NCBI GenBank assembly: GCA_009778595.1
Contig: WRJI01000004.1
Coordinates: 1 to 62,315 of the forward strand
Reading direction: 5' to 3'
DNA from: Peptococcaceae bacterium
GTDB lineage: Bacteria > Bacillota > Desulfitobacteriia > Desulfitobacteriales > Syntrophobotulaceae
Length of the DNA stretch: 62,315 nt
Shown here one piece after another: positions 17,293-27,292 of this stretch (positions are counted from its first letter, which is position 1; every line of letters begins with the position of its first letter). Both the position numbers and the translations under genes were made by a program. The notes under the pieces were generated by a model that saw only the letters and a program-made list of their open reading frames with translations, had not been told where the DNA came from and ran no database searches.

Positions 17293-19206
17293 CTAGCGTG
17301 TTACCGGTTCCGGCACGTGAACCGTTACGCTTGCCCAATTGCTCAGATTGCCGGCACCGTCTTTGAGTTGGTATTGAAAGGAATCGGCGCCGGTGGGTTT
17401 GAAACCGGCAGGAGGGGTGTAAAAGAAGGCGCCGTCTGAGGTCACAAAGGCTGTGCCGCCGTTAACGGTTTCCAGTTTAGCGGCTTCGTTAGGCGGCAAA
17501 GGTATGGTTATGGTTATGTCGGCAGCCCTGATCGATGTTACGACGTTCTGAACACCGTCGCTTGTGGAAATCCAGTTCGGCGAGAGGGTGTCGTTATCCA
17601 TGAAGTTACCTTGAACGAAGAGGGCTTTCTTCACGGTTTCCGGATCCATGAGGGCATCATAGGGTTCCAGACGGTACTCGTCGTTGTAAGCGATCGGCGC
17701 GATGCGGAGGGGATTCGGTTGAGGTTCCGGATCTTCTTCATCAGGGTTGTCGTCCTCTGTGTCCGGTTCGTCCGGAGGTTCGTCAGGGGTCGGGATCAGG
17801 ATTTTTGAAAATTGACCTTCTTGTGAATGGAGTTCCAATTTGTTTTCCTGGTGACGCCGAAGGGAATCCGGGAGGTTTGGAAGGGTATAGTACGTGACCA
17901 GTCCTAAAGTTATCAGGATAACGAATGTGGCTGCGGCGATTGTGATGATTTTCCGAAACCGTCCGCCTTTCTTCGACGGGATTTCCGATTCTGGGACGGC
18001 GGGGGTGCCGGCGGGGGTGCCGGCGGGGGTGACGGCAGGGGTGCCGGCGGGGGTGCCGGCGGGGGTGACGGCGGGGGTGACGGCGGAGGTGCCGGCGGGG
18101 GCGGGTTTCGGATCAAGGCTCTTGGAACGTACTTTGGCGGGAGGGGCTTTCGTCGGTGAAATCATTTGGTTCCTTAAGGCTTCAAGGGATTCCCGCATGT
18201 GGGCGGGTGCCGCAAACCGATCGTCACGGTCATAGGCGCAAGCCTGCAGCACGATCGCGTTGAGTTGGGAGCTTATGATGCCGGCTTCAGTCATTAGGTC
18301 GGGGATGGGTTCTCCTTTCATACGCCTTATCAACGCGCGGTCCCGGTCGCTGGGCATGATTCTGTCCGGATATCTGGGCAGAAAAGGGGCCCGGTTCTTG
18401 TTGAGAAGGGTGTACATAACAATACCGAGGGAATATATATCGACGCTTGCGCCATATTTTTCGCCTTTGTAGACTTCCGGGGCCATGAAGGTGTATGTGC
18501 CTTTTTTCGAGAGACCGGACATGGTTCGCTCGATTTGACGGGCAATGCCGAAGTCGCCCAGTTTGTAATCGCCTTGGGGAGACATGAAGATGTTGTCCGG
18601 TTTGATGTCCCGGTGGATGATGTTTTTTTGCGCACACAGTTCTATAGCCTGGCAGAGATCAATGCCCATGGTTACGACTTCAAGAGCAGACATCGGGTTG
18701 GCTGCCGCGTAATCAGCCAGGCTGGTAAGCAGTTCCATACGGATGAGAATATCCCATTGGGAGGTTGGCATCGTTGTGTCAAAAGTGGAGGAAGCATTCT
18801 GTTTCGTACTTTCCGTGTAGGGTTTCTCAATGATTTGGTAGTCTTCCAGGCTGACAATGCTTCTGTTGCCGCGCAATTCGTACATGAGGGTTATTTCGTT
18901 AATGATATCATTTGCGAGGGCTTGCATCGCGTCTTGGATGGCACCATGACTGAGCCCTTCGTTGCGCATTTGACGGATTTCGGTTTCGTCATAAGGTATG
19001 GATACGAGTTTGACTGCGGCGGCATGGGTTTCGTTGTTGCTGTCCCGACGGAGGATTTTATACACACGACCGAAGGAACCTTCACCGATTAGGGAGTCGA
19101 TGTGCCATTCTCCCCAAAGAGGTTCGTATTGTTGCAGATGATGTTCGGTTGCGGTCCCATTTGCAGCTTTGTTTGGTGTTTTGTTTGGTGTTTTGTTTGG
19201 TGCCAT
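17293..19206 (-). CDS. Transmembrane Ser/Thr protein kinase with tandem-95-like outer domain
   Basis: A 637-residue Hanks-type kinase. The N-terminus is a short NKTP repeat, then the glycine loop GEGSFGRVYK (about 40), the lysine in AAVKL, the catalytic loop HRDIKPDN (about 199), DFG in LGDFGIAR, and GTYTFMAPEV. A Thr/Pro/Gly linker made of AGTPAVTP repeats precedes one membrane segment (about 415-435). The outer part is not PASTA: after an acidic Asp/Glu/Pro stretch there is a cadherin/VCBS (tandem-95)-like domain with FFYTPPAGFKPTGADSFQY, known for adhesion or calcium binding. The kinase would phosphorylate cytoplasmic proteins in response to an outer signal. It is transcribed alone toward adhE. 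A long insert follows the glycine-loop lobe. Confidence 0.9.
   Translation of the reverse strand: MAPNKTPNKTPNKAANGTATEHHLQQYEPLWGEWHIDSLIGEGSFGRVYKILRRDSNNETHAAAVKLVSIPYDETEIRQMRNEGLSHGAIQDAMQALANDIINEITLMYELRGNRSIVSLEDYQIIEKPYTESTKQNASSTFDTTMPTSQWDILIRMELLTSLADYAAANPMSALEVVTMGIDLCQAIELCAQKNIIHRDIKPDNIFMSPQGDYKLGDFGIARQIERTMSGLSKKGTYTFMAPEVYKGEKYGASVDIYSLGIVMYTLLNKNRAPFLPRYPDRIMPSDRDRALIRRMKGEPIPDLMTEAGIISSQLNAIVLQACAYDRDDRFAAPAHMRESLEALRNQMISPTKAPPAKVRSKSLDPKPAPAGTSAVTPAVTPAGTPAGTPAVTPAGTPAGTPAVPESEIPSKKGGRFRKIITIAAATFVILITLGLVTYYTLPNLPDSLRRHQENKLELHSQEGQFSKILIPTPDEPPDEPDTEDDNPDEEDPEPQPNPLRIAPIAYNDEYRLEPYDALMDPETVKKALFVQGNFMDNDTLSPNWISTSDGVQNVVTSIRAADITITIPLPPNEAAKLETVNGGTAFVTSDGAFFYTPPAGFKPTGADSFQYQLKDGAGNLSNWASVTVHVPEPVTR
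18000..18105 (-). repeat. Coding Thr-Pro-Ala-Gly linker repeat
   Basis: Fifteen-base-type GC-rich units encode the AGTPAVTP linker of the kinase between catalytic domain and membrane. The units are close to identical, so length variation between strains is expected. Confidence 0.8.
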
Positions 19207-19350
19207 GTTTGGATTTCCCCTGTCGAAGGCCGCGATGTGTGCGAAATAGTTTAGACTCCTCTATAGTCTAACAAATGATTTCGACCTTATCAACAGGGTG
19301 GAGGGAATATTTCAAGGAAATATATAATAAAATGGAGGAATGACAATTTT

Positions 19351-19992
19351 TCAATGGAAAAATACCGAGACAGCGATGATCATCAAGAGAAAGCCACTAA
19401 TCATTGTGCCGAATTGACCGACGGAGAACCGCCCGATATGAACTTTTGACAGGCGGTAGCCTAAGGCTGTGCTGACATGAATGGTGATAAAGCTGGCGAC
19501 GGCGGCCAGAAAGGAGATTAACAGTGGTGAGAATCCGAATAATCCGGCGCCGACGCCGTTGGTTAAGGCGTTGACCGACAGGGCGACTCCCAGAAGAGCG
19601 GATTCGAGAAACCCGATTTGGCGTCTGGGTTGGTCAGGGGATAGGCTTTCGAGCTCGCCTATGGACTGGGTAAGCTGTGGATCTTTTCCTTGGCGCGGGA
19701 GACCAAGGAATACAAGGCGAATCCCGATGATGATCAGGATGAAGGATCCGAGCAGAACGGGGAGAATGCCGGGGAGAATCGTGGAGATCCACATGCCGAA
19801 ATAAATACCACAGGCACTGAAAACAAAACAGATGGCGGAAATCAATGTATTTGAACGGAAGCCGATGCGGATGGCGCGGATGCCATAAGATAAGCCGACT
19901 CCCACATTATCCAGACTGGACGATATCGTCAAGGCTGCTATGAATACCCACTGGCTCAGGAATTGATTCATCATTTGACTCATAGTGGTCAC
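19351..19992 (-). CDS. ytaF: YtaF-like sporulation membrane protein (MntP fold)
   Basis: A 213-residue integral membrane protein with about six membrane segments. It resembles YtaF, a sporulation-associated membrane protein of Bacillota in the same superfamily as the manganese exporter MntP. The pairs SSSLDNVGVGLSYG near residue 25 and SVNALTNGVGAGLFG in the second half carry the conserved small/polar residues of this internal-repeat fold. Function is not established; cation export in the sporulating cell is plausible. A ribosome binding site (AGAGGTG) precedes the ATG. It stands alone between the kinase and two tandem element copies. Confidence 0.8.
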   Translation of the reverse strand: MTTMSQMMNQFLSQWVFIAALTISSSLDNVGVGLSYGIRAIRIGFRSNTLISAICFVFSACGIYFGMWISTILPGILPVLLGSFILIIIGIRLVFLGLPRQGKDPQLTQSIGELESLSPDQPRRQIGFLESALLGVALSVNALTNGVGAGLFGFSPLLISFLAAVASFITIHVSTALGYRLSKVHIGRFSVGQFGTMISGFLLMIIAVSVFFH

Positions 19993-20132
19993 CTCTCAAG
20001 GTATATTTTTTTGTCGTGAGCAACCTAAGGGCGTTTTACCAACCTATGTAACGGAATGGACGGAGACCCCGATTCATTCTATGAAGTTGCTCTATCAGCA
20101 GTATATTTTCCAAAGTGTGAATCGGTGACTAA

Positions 20133-20230
20133 AACGGTCTTCGCCCGCAAGTATCCAGTATTCAGTATTCAGTATTCAGAATGTGGATTTTCTTGTTTTT
20201 TATTGATGTTGTTGCAACCTAAGCGACTAA
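20133..20230 (-). repeat. Dispersed TTAG element, copy 5 (n=4, 98 bp)
   Basis: First of two head-to-tail copies sharing the CTAA at 20227-20230. The outer CTAA is at 20129-20132. One arm of the end hairpin is of the GCGGTC type and the other of the GCCCGC type, so the stem has one mismatch. Confidence 0.9.
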
Positions 20231-20328
20231 TGCGGGCTACGCCCGCAAGTATTCAGTATTCAGGATTCAGTATTCAGAATGTGGATTTTCTTGTTCTTTT
20301 TTGACGCTTCGCGTCCGTAAGGGACTAA
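20231..20328 (-). repeat. Dispersed TTAG element, copy 6 (n=4, 98 bp)
   Basis: Second tandem copy, ending in CTAA at 20325-20328. It has hairpin GCGGGC-TAC-GCCCGC and the GACGC-type hairpin at the other end. Confidence 0.9.
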
Positions 20329-20389
20329 AGGGCCGGGTGACATAAGGGCAGGAAGGGCAGTAACGAAATGACTTCGTTGGATTTCACCA

Positions 20390-20418
20390 TTGTTCGGCAT
20401 AGTTTTTTTTGATATAAT
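20390..20418 (+). promoter_or_regulatory. SigA promoter of the polysaccharide deacetylase gene
   Basis: TTGTTC at 20390-20395 and TATAAT at 20413-20418 with 17 bases between them. The start codon at 20459 lies about 40 bases downstream. Confidence 0.65.
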
Positions 20419-20458
20419 CAAATCGAGCCTGTTTTCGAGAAGAAAGGATGGATTTGTT

Positions 20459-22288
20459 ATGTCGAATAAAACCCCAGTAAATAAAAAAAGGATCCTGATA
20501 GGTGTTATATCGTTGACGATTTTGGGCTTGGTGGCAGTATCCGGGTTTGTGGTCCACAAAAATCTGCCGGGTCAGCGTCTTGCCGTGTATTTAGCCAACA
20601 ACGACTATGGGGCGGCTTCTGAGCTTTTGGCTATGAGTCCGGAGGGTTTTGGTGTCTCTGCTACCCTGGATGTTTTTGCGCGAACTTATGTTGAAGATGC
20701 CTGTGCCGATATGGAAGATGTGAATTTTGTAGCAAAGTATGGGGGCCTTGAGGTGTTAAAGGCCGCGTTGGAGGATCGTGTAACTTTGGGGGCCGACGGT
20801 TGTGCGGATCGCTATGGCGCGGGTGATATCTCAGAGGAGCGGTGTCACCGGGATATCGGCCGTATCGGTTCCTTTGGGATGCTTGATGGGGTTATGGATA
20901 TTTTGGCAGCTGAGATTGATGGAATCAAGATGTCTAAAGCCGCTTTTGGTGAAGGGCGGGACTATTTTTTGAGCGCGAACTACAAGAAGGCTATGATTGC
21001 GTTTAACAAAATCGTGCCGAAAGATACAGAGAGTGCCGCCAGAGCCGCCGATCTCAGGGGGCAGTGCCGGGAATCCTATTTCCATGGGGAGTTGGCCCGG
21101 GTTAAGGAGCTTTTCGACCGGGAACAATATATTGCGGCTTTTCATGCGTTGGCTCAGTTGAATGAACTCTTCCCGGAGGAAGATGTCATTGCCGCGTTGC
21201 TGCCTTCTTATGAACAGAAGAAGAACGAAGTGCGTCTTGTGGATTTTCCCACATCGGATGTGGATCACATCTTCACCCATTGCCTGGTTGCTTTTCCGGA
21301 ATTATCTATTTCCATGCCGGGTGGGGGCACCTATGATAAGGATTGTCTCACGGTGACCGAGTTTAAACGGATCCTTGAGCAGCTTTACCAGAGAAACTAT
21401 ATGCTGTTCGATATTAATTCTCTCTATGAGACTGTTGATGGCAAGTCTGTGCTAAAAAGCGCAATTCAGGTGCCGGAAGGCAAAAAGCCGTTTATTTTTT
21501 CTTTTGATGATGTTGTCTATGATGCCAAAAAATTTGGGAACGGCATGGTGGACAAGCTTGTTGTTAAAGACGGGCGTATCCAGACTTATACCAAAATGCC
21601 TGATGGGTCGGAGCTCTATTCGACAGACAACGAGTTCATTCCCATTATGGACGATTTTGTTGAGGAGCATCCTGATTTCTCTTGGGAAGGGGCCAAGGGA
21701 ACCCTTTGTATGACCGGGTTCGCCGGTATTTTAGGTTATCGAACCCAATCGGGGTCACCCAATCGTGAAGCTGAGATTGAGGCGGTGAAACCTGTTGTGG
21801 AAATGTTGAAAGAAACCGGCTGGAATTTTTCCAGCCACAGTTACGGCCACTACGATATGCCTAAGATTGGAGACAGTCTTTTCTTTGCCGATGTGCAGAA
21901 ATGGCACGAGGAAGTTGAGCCTCTTGTGGGCAAAACCTCTGTTTACGTGTACCCGTTTGGCGCCTGGACCGGTTATGATACCGCTAAACACCAGAAACTG
22001 ATGGATATGGGGTTCCGAATCTTCTGCGGCGTCGGCGCCAACGGCTACTTCGTTGATGGATTTCCCAAGAAGGGGGCGGGGACAGGGACGGTTTTCATGG
22101 ACCGTCGGCCCATGGATGGGTACGATCTGCGGGAGCGTGGCAGCAGTTATGTCGCCTTGATAGATACCCAGACTGTTTATGATCATGAGGCACGCTTCAT
22201 AAAATTCTGGGAGAGTGAGGCTATGGCCGTTACTCGCTCCGCAGGGCTTCCACAGGATCCCGCTGGGCCGCGGCGACCGAAGGAATGA
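20459..22288 (+). CDS. Membrane-anchored polysaccharide deacetylase
   Basis: A 609-residue protein with a single N-terminal membrane anchor (about residues 13-33) and an outer part. After a helical stretch of about 240 residues comes a NodB-type polysaccharide deacetylase domain: FIFSFDDVVYD (metal-binding Asp pair), FSSHSYGHYDM (metal-binding His) and YVYPFGAW. Such enzymes remove acetyl groups from peptidoglycan or cell-surface polymers and often protect the wall from lysozyme. The start ATG has AGAAAGG upstream and a good promoter 40 bases before. Its last 59 bases overlap the 3' end of the convergent ABC gene, so both transcripts would form antisense pairs. Confidence 0.9.
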   Translation: MSNKTPVNKKRILIGVISLTILGLVAVSGFVVHKNLPGQRLAVYLANNDYGAASELLAMSPEGFGVSATLDVFARTYVEDACADMEDVNFVAKYGGLEVLKAALEDRVTLGADGCADRYGAGDISEERCHRDIGRIGSFGMLDGVMDILAAEIDGIKMSKAAFGEGRDYFLSANYKKAMIAFNKIVPKDTESAARAADLRGQCRESYFHGELARVKELFDREQYIAAFHALAQLNELFPEEDVIAALLPSYEQKKNEVRLVDFPTSDVDHIFTHCLVAFPELSISMPGGGTYDKDCLTVTEFKRILEQLYQRNYMLFDINSLYETVDGKSVLKSAIQVPEGKKPFIFSFDDVVYDAKKFGNGMVDKLVVKDGRIQTYTKMPDGSELYSTDNEFIPIMDDFVEEHPDFSWEGAKGTLCMTGFAGILGYRTQSGSPNREAEIEAVKPVVEMLKETGWNFSSHSYGHYDMPKIGDSLFFADVQKWHEEVEPLVGKTSVYVYPFGAWTGYDTAKHQKLMDMGFRIFCGVGANGYFVDGFPKKGAGTGTVFMDRRPMDGYDLRERGSSYVALIDTQTVYDHEARFIKFWESEAMAVTRSAGLPQDPAGPRRPKE

Positions 22289-25200
22289 GCCCCGCAATAA
22301 AGGACAAGATGCAGCTGATGGCGAGCAGCAACATTGCCGGGCCAAAAGGCAGCTGGGCCAAGTCAGCAACATCAAACATGGCTTCCACGATAATGTTGGC
22401 GGGAATACAGAGCAACATCGTGATCAGCAAACCGATCATGCCTGCCGCGAAACCAATGATCAAGGTTTCGGCGGTGAACACATTGAAAATGTTGAACTTG
22501 CTGGCACCGATGGAGCGCAGAATGCCGATCTCTTTCTTGCGTTCCAGAACCGAGATATAGGTGACTATTCCGATCATGATGCTTGATACGACCAGGGAGA
22601 TAGCCACAAAGGCCACAAGCACCGCGCTGATCATGTTGATGATTCGAGTGACTGATGACATCAACGCACCGACGAAATCGGTGTATACGATGGCTTTGTC
22701 TTTTTCACCGGTTTCCTTCATACGGGCATTGTAGCCGTCCAGAATGTTGAGGACCTCTTGTTTGCTCTCAAAATCTTTGGGATAGATGGAGACGCTTGAG
22801 GGGTTGGCAGGATCGGCGTAACCCAGGAGCTTGAGATTCATTTCGTAGGTTTTTTGTTGGGTGCCCATCATGGAGAGCATCAACTGTGCCAATTCATCCT
22901 GGTCCAAGTTGAAGTCAAAGAGATTCTCGAAAGCCCCGGGACTCATGCCCATGGCCGCGCTCATTGTGCTTGACATCTGGCTCATAGCACCGGTTAACGA
23001 GGAGGACAGCTGCCGCTGCAGAACGGTCATGAATTGCACCATGAAACCTTCAATGGTTTGTTGAAGGTAAGCCCCGAAGGTGGCAGAGATTTTTTGGAGC
23101 AGAGGGCTTAAATCAATGTAGGCGGAGAAATAGCCCTGCACTTTGGCGGATACCTCCGGTTGAGACAGCCACAGGGAGAAATCCGTAAACACGTCGCCTA
23201 TCAAATTGTCCGGGGCGAACCCGGCCTGTGTCAGATAGGTACCGATTAAGTTTGAAATCTGGGTCATGATTGCGTTGCCGTTGATTATTGACGTCAAGGC
23301 AGGCGTCAGAGACGGACTCTGAGATTCCAGCCATGCCGGGAATCCGGCGATCATGGCGTAGGGGTCGGTAATACCTTCAGTGCCGCAGTAGCGCATGTAT
23401 TCGGTGAGGACGCCTTCGGCAAGGGCATTTAAGCTCGGAACATCTATGGCGTTTGTTAACATTTGCGCCAACATCGCTTGGGCATCCTGTGTTTGCAGAA
23501 ACGTCCCAAACCCTGTCAACAGGCGCTCTGCTTCTTGGCCGGCATCAGGCAGTCGGTCGGCTAGATAGTCGTTGAGAACCGCGGTGGCGAAGCTGCCCAG
23601 TCCGCTCAAGGGCAGGTCGCTCAGTTCCAGGGAAGAGAGAACCACCGACAGATCCATGGCGGGCAGGTTGGGCATGGAGGTTATCAACGCGCTCATATCC
23701 ATAGATCCCATGTTCAGAGACCCTGACAAATCGAGGCCGCTGAAGGGGTTGCTGCCGAAATCGAAGAGGCCGCCAAAACCGTCTTTATCGATGTTCAGCA
23801 TCTTACCCATGTCGAAGTCGGTCATTCTTTCGCTGTTGATTTGTTCAAATGTCTTGCCGGTGAATATGTCAACTTCTCGATCAGCGAGTTGGTTCTTGAC
23901 AATATCGCTGGTGTTTGCTTGCGTTATGAGATAGTCAATGAGTTCCGGCGAGTAGCAGATGCCCGGTCGGAGAGAGGACAGGTCACTGCCCTGTTTGGGG
24001 GCGATAACACCTACAATATGCATCTGTTCAGCGCTGTCCACCAGGTTTTTCAAATGGTTTTGATCGTCCCGGTGATCGACATAGATTTCAAACACAGAGT
24101 CATAAGTGTAATACTCTGTTGAAGGAATCAGCCTCAGGTCGATGTCCATAATATCCTGGTAATTGTACACCCGCGTATCGCGGGGAACGGTGACGTCTTT
24201 TTGGTTCAAGAAATCGTTGAACATTTGTTGCAACAGTTCGGGATCACGCAATCCCAGGGTATACAGCAGGTAATCGGTAATTCGGCCGCCTTCAGAAAGC
24301 ACCAGAATGCATTCGTTGTAGGATTCGGGCCAATGGCCGGCTAATACATCGTACTGGTCTTCCACAAGGGAGAGTTTTTGCGGCAAAGGGTTGAAGACGC
24401 TCATGTTCATGCCGAAGCTCCAGGCCGAGCTGGAACTGCCCATGCTTGCGGCGGAAGGATCCATCATCTGTGACATCATATCCGGGTTGACCTGCCAGAC
24501 TTTCTGAGAGGTGTCCCCCAGAAAGATCTGGGGGGTCAGATCATAGCCGTATTCGATAGCGTTCACGTATTTCGAAAGTTCGGGCTCGGCGTCTTTGTCC
24601 AAAAAGGTTTTGAGTGATGCTAAGTCGTTGGTTGTGATGCTTTTGAATACGCCGGTTAGCATCTTGGCTTCACGTAGGGTGTTCTCATCGGAATCGGATT
24701 GCCCTTGAGGGCGCCCATTCCCGTGGTAAGGGTCGTCGCCGTCGTCAGCGGTGGTGCCAAACAGCATGGAAGTCAAATCTATGCCGCTGCGGGTGACAGA
24801 GAGGGGGTATTGAGAGAGGGTTCCTTCTTCCACATCTTTGATGTATTCATTGACACCGTTGGCCAGAGCCAGAATGGCGGCGATGCCGATAATGCCTATG
24901 GATCCCGCGAAAGCCGTCATAATGGTGCGGCCTTTTTTGGTCATTAAGTTGGAGAAAGAAAGGGCGAGGGATGTCAACAGACCCATGGAAGAGCGTCGTA
25001 CGGGTTCAGTGCTGTTATCAAGGTCGGTTTCCGGCCAATAGGGGTTGGTGTCTGAAACGACTTGCCCGTCAGACAGATTAATGGTCCGGTTCGCGTAGGT
25101 ATCGGCCAATTCCGCGTTGTGGGTAACCATGATGACCAATCGATCTTTGGCGATACGCGTCAGCAGATCCATAATCTGCAGGCTGGTTTTGGAGTCCAAA

Positions 25201-25712
25201 GCTCCGGTGGGTTCGTCCGCCAAGACGATTTCCGGGTTGTTGACCAGAGCGCGCGCGATAGCCACCCGCTGCATTTGCCCGCCGGAAAGTTGGCTTGGTT
25301 TTTTGTGTATGTGATCAGCCAGGCCCACTTCCCTCAAAACCCGTTTTGCCCGACTTTGCCGCTCTGACTTGGATACACCGGAAAGGGTCAAAGCCAGTTC
25401 AACATTGGATAGCACGGTTTGGTGGGGAATGAGGTTGTAGCTCTGAAAGACAAACCCGATACGGTTGTTGCGATAGGTGTCCCAATCGCGATCTGTGTAA
25501 AGCTGCGTGGAAACGCCATCGATCATAAGGTCGCCGATATCGGCGTGATCCAACCCGCCAATGATATTCAGCAGGGTTGTTTTGCCGGACCCGGAGGGGC
25601 CAAGGATGGCTGCGAATTCGTTGCCGCGGAAGGTCACGGAGAGACCGTTTAAGGCCGTTTGCTCAAAACCGGCGACATTATAAGCTTTTGTGATGTTTCT
25701 AAGTTCAAGCAT
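22230..25712 (-). CDS. ABC transporter ATPase-permease fusion with large extracytoplasmic domain
   Basis: A 1160-residue fusion. Residues 1-230 are an ABC ATPase ([10 protein letters not shown]-loop [36 protein letters not shown]). A membrane segment lies near 262-285, then an outer domain of about 740 residues rich in short hydrophobic/Pro/Leu helices, and three membrane segments near 1030-1150 before a short tail. It is the MacB/FtsX plan in one chain, with an unusually large outer domain. Related fusions occur in Bacillota near peptide or cell-wall functions; the substrate is not known. The tail overlaps the deacetylase gene by 59 bases. It is monocistronic, with element copy 7 upstream. 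Confidence 0.9.
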   Translation of the reverse strand: MLELRNITKAYNVAGFEQTALNGLSVTFRGNEFAAILGPSGSGKTTLLNIIGGLDHADIGDLMIDGVSTQLYTDRDWDTYRNNRIGFVFQSYNLIPHQTVLSNVELALTLSGVSKSERQSRAKRVLREVGLADHIHKKPSQLSGGQMQRVAIARALVNNPEIVLADEPTGALDSKTSLQIMDLLTRIAKDRLVIMVTHNAELADTYANRTINLSDGQVVSDTNPYWPETDLDNSTEPVRRSSMGLLTSLALSFSNLMTKKGRTIMTAFAGSIGIIGIAAILALANGVNEYIKDVEEGTLSQYPLSVTRSGIDLTSMLFGTTADDGDDPYHGNGRPQGQSDSDENTLREAKMLTGVFKSITTNDLASLKTFLDKDAEPELSKYVNAIEYGYDLTPQIFLGDTSQKVWQVNPDMMSQMMDPSAASMGSSSSAWSFGMNMSVFNPLPQKLSLVEDQYDVLAGHWPESYNECILVLSEGGRITDYLLYTLGLRDPELLQQMFNDFLNQKDVTVPRDTRVYNYQDIMDIDLRLIPSTEYYTYDSVFEIYVDHRDDQNHLKNLVDSAEQMHIVGVIAPKQGSDLSSLRPGICYSPELIDYLITQANTSDIVKNQLADREVDIFTGKTFEQINSERMTDFDMGKMLNIDKDGFGGLFDFGSNPFSGLDLSGSLNMGSMDMSALITSMPNLPAMDLSVVLSSLELSDLPLSGLGSFATAVLNDYLADRLPDAGQEAERLLTGFGTFLQTQDAQAMLAQMLTNAIDVPSLNALAEGVLTEYMRYCGTEGITDPYAMIAGFPAWLESQSPSLTPALTSIINGNAIMTQISNLIGTYLTQAGFAPDNLIGDVFTDFSLWLSQPEVSAKVQGYFSAYIDLSPLLQKISATFGAYLQQTIEGFMVQFMTVLQRQLSSSLTGAMSQMSSTMSAAMGMSPGAFENLFDFNLDQDELAQLMLSMMGTQQKTYEMNLKLLGYADPANPSSVSIYPKDFESKQEVLNILDGYNARMKETGEKDKAIVYTDFVGALMSSVTRIINMISAVLVAFVAISLVVSSIMIGIVTYISVLERKKEIGILRSIGASKFNIFNVFTAETLIIGFAAGMIGLLITMLLCIPANIIVEAMFDVADLAQLPFGPAMLLLAISCILSFIAGLIPSVAAAQRDPVEALRSE

Positions 25713-25838
25713 AGTCAGTTCCTCGCGTTGGTGATTGGTTTTGATGGTATGTGAAAATAAGGATTATCCGGATGTTGGTAGTATAGCAAGAGAATATCAA
25801 CGGAACCTCAACAAAACATGATATGGCGGAGGTTTTAG

Positions 25839-25936
25839 TCGCTTAGGTTGCAACAACATCAATAAAAAACAAGAAAATCCACATTCTGAATACTGAATCC
25901 TGAATACTGAATACTTGCGGGCGTAGCCCGCATTAG
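25839..25936 (+). repeat. Dispersed TTAG element, copy 7 (n=4, 98 bp)
   Basis: Bounded by TTAG at 25835-25838 and 25933-25936. It has the GTTGCAAC-type left end and hairpin GCGGGC-GTA-GCCCGC. It lies between the ABC fusion gene and the 3' end of mnmH. Confidence 0.95.
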
Positions 25937-25971
25937 TATCTATACTCATTATAAGACAAAACGACATAATG

Positions 25972-27096
25972 TCAAAAGAATTGCCAAATTGGGAGGCGGA
26001 AATCAGAAGTTAATTCAGAGATGTTTTTAATTTCCAATTGTTGGGCGTCGGCATACCTTCGGAAATTTTTGGATTGGGAGCGGGCGTAAAGAGGGTCGTA
26101 ATAGTCTGTTATGAGTTCCCGGAATAAGTCGGTCAGGTTGCCTTCCCGGGCCCATTTTTGCCAGCGTGCCATTGTGTTGGTGTTGATCGAACCGCGGAGG
26201 CGTTCCAGTCTGGTTGCGAGGAGAGTGGGATCGTCGCCCAAGTGGGCGTATTCGGCCAGGACGTAAGCCAGCCGCGATTCCAGAGGAGCTTGGATTTCCA
26301 GGCAGGGCGCGGCGCGCATGGCTTCGAGCAGAGCGTTGGATAGGGTGCGTTTGCCGATATTTCGGCTTTCGGCTTCAATGTAAACGGGTTTGGTGGGATC
26401 GAAGCTTTCCAGCTTTTCGACAAGGCAGGTTTCAAACCATCTTTGTGTCGGCTGGTCCTGATTCGGCAGGTCGCCGAATACAGAGCCTCTATGGGCGGCG
26501 GTGGCTTCCAGGTCCAGGATTTGATGGCCTTGTTCAGCCAGGGCGACAAGGAGGCGGGTTTTGCCGCTGCCGGTTGCGCCGCACACCACGCGCCACGTGA
26601 GGGTGGCGGGAAGGGTTTCCAAAGAGCGGAGAACATGGCGGCGCCAGGTTTTGTAGCCGCCTGCCAGGTATTCGGCTCGCCAGCCGATGAGGTTGAACCA
26701 GACAGCGGCACTTTGGCTTCTCATACCGCCGCGCCAGCAGTACAGGAGAGGCCGCCAGGATTTTGGACGGTCGGATAAGGATGTTTGGAGCATGGCGGCT
26801 ATGTTTTTTGCCACCAGCCCTGCTCCCAGTTTTCTGGCTTCGAAGGGGGCCTTCGCGTACAACAGGCCGACTTCATGGCGTTCTTCGTTGCTGAGGACGG
26901 GGCAGTTCCGTGCACCGGGAATGTGGTCTTGGGCGAACTCTGCGGGGGTTCTGACGTCAATGACGGTATCGAAACCGGCAAGGGTTTCCAGAGTGGCCGC
27001 CGGGGTTATGGTTATCATGGAGGGGATTGTGTATGGCGGGATGTTCGACAAGGGCGTTGCATCCTTTCCGGTATGTATTTTTGATATTCTGGTCAT
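25972..27096 (-). CDS. mnmH: tRNA 2-selenouridine synthase
   Basis: MnmH (SelU, YbbB) replaces sulfur by selenium at the wobble uridine of some tRNAs, using selenophosphate. The N-terminal rhodanese-like domain carries the catalytic Cys in YCWRGGMRSQSA, and a P-loop GATGSGKTRLL follows near residue 175; both are diagnostic. The open frame gives 374 residues. Its first ATG sits only about 10 bases downstream of a TATAAT box (TTGCCT, 16 bases, TATAAT on the minus strand), so the transcript would be nearly leaderless; a later TTG after AAAGGA or the ATG at residue 27 may be the true start. selD is divergent across a 350-base gap holding two element copies, so selenophosphate supply and use are neighbours. 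Confidence 0.92.
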   Translation of the reverse strand: MTRISKIHTGKDATPLSNIPPYTIPSMITITPAATLETLAGFDTVIDVRTPAEFAQDHIPGARNCPVLSNEERHEVGLLYAKAPFEARKLGAGLVAKNIAAMLQTSLSDRPKSWRPLLYCWRGGMRSQSAAVWFNLIGWRAEYLAGGYKTWRRHVLRSLETLPATLTWRVVCGATGSGKTRLLVALAEQGHQILDLEATAAHRGSVFGDLPNQDQPTQRWFETCLVEKLESFDPTKPVYIEAESRNIGKRTLSNALLEAMRAAPCLEIQAPLESRLAYVLAEYAHLGDDPTLLATRLERLRGSINTNTMARWQKWAREGNLTDLFRELITDYYDPLYARSQSKNFRRYADAQQLEIKNISELTSDFRLPIWQFF

Positions 27097-27100
27097 GGTG

Positions 27101-27140
27101 TTATTATACCAATCTTCTTTGCGGAGGCAAGCCGGGCTGT
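27101..27140 (-). promoter_or_regulatory. Probable promoter of mnmH
   Basis: On the minus strand TTGCCT is followed after 16 bases by TATAAT, close to SigA consensus. The -10 box lies just upstream of the first ATG of the mnmH frame. Confidence 0.5.
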
Positions 27141-27145
27141 GCTAC

Positions 27146-27222
27146 TGCTCACCAAAAACTTGCATAAAAAGCAAGTTTTTTGTGAGCAAGTATTCAGTAT
27201 TCAGTATTCAGTATTCAGTATA
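27146..27222 (-). repeat. Dispersed TTAG element, partial copy 8 with a replaced hairpin
   Basis: Four heptamers are present and then the copy stops. In place of the usual GC-rich hairpin there is a much longer inverted repeat (GCTCAC and AAAAACTTGC arms) joined at the same AAGTATTCAG border. The other half of the element is missing. Confidence 0.75.
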
Positions 27223-27292
27223 GAGTCAAAAAGACAGTAGAAAACCAGAGACAGATGAAGAGCATTCTGCCTCGACTCCATTAGCCGCTTAG

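Noticed and set aside
22215-22586. Small plus-strand genes at the end of the deacetylase gene
   Set aside because: They are shadows of the ABC fusion gene's 3' part; no start signals or families.
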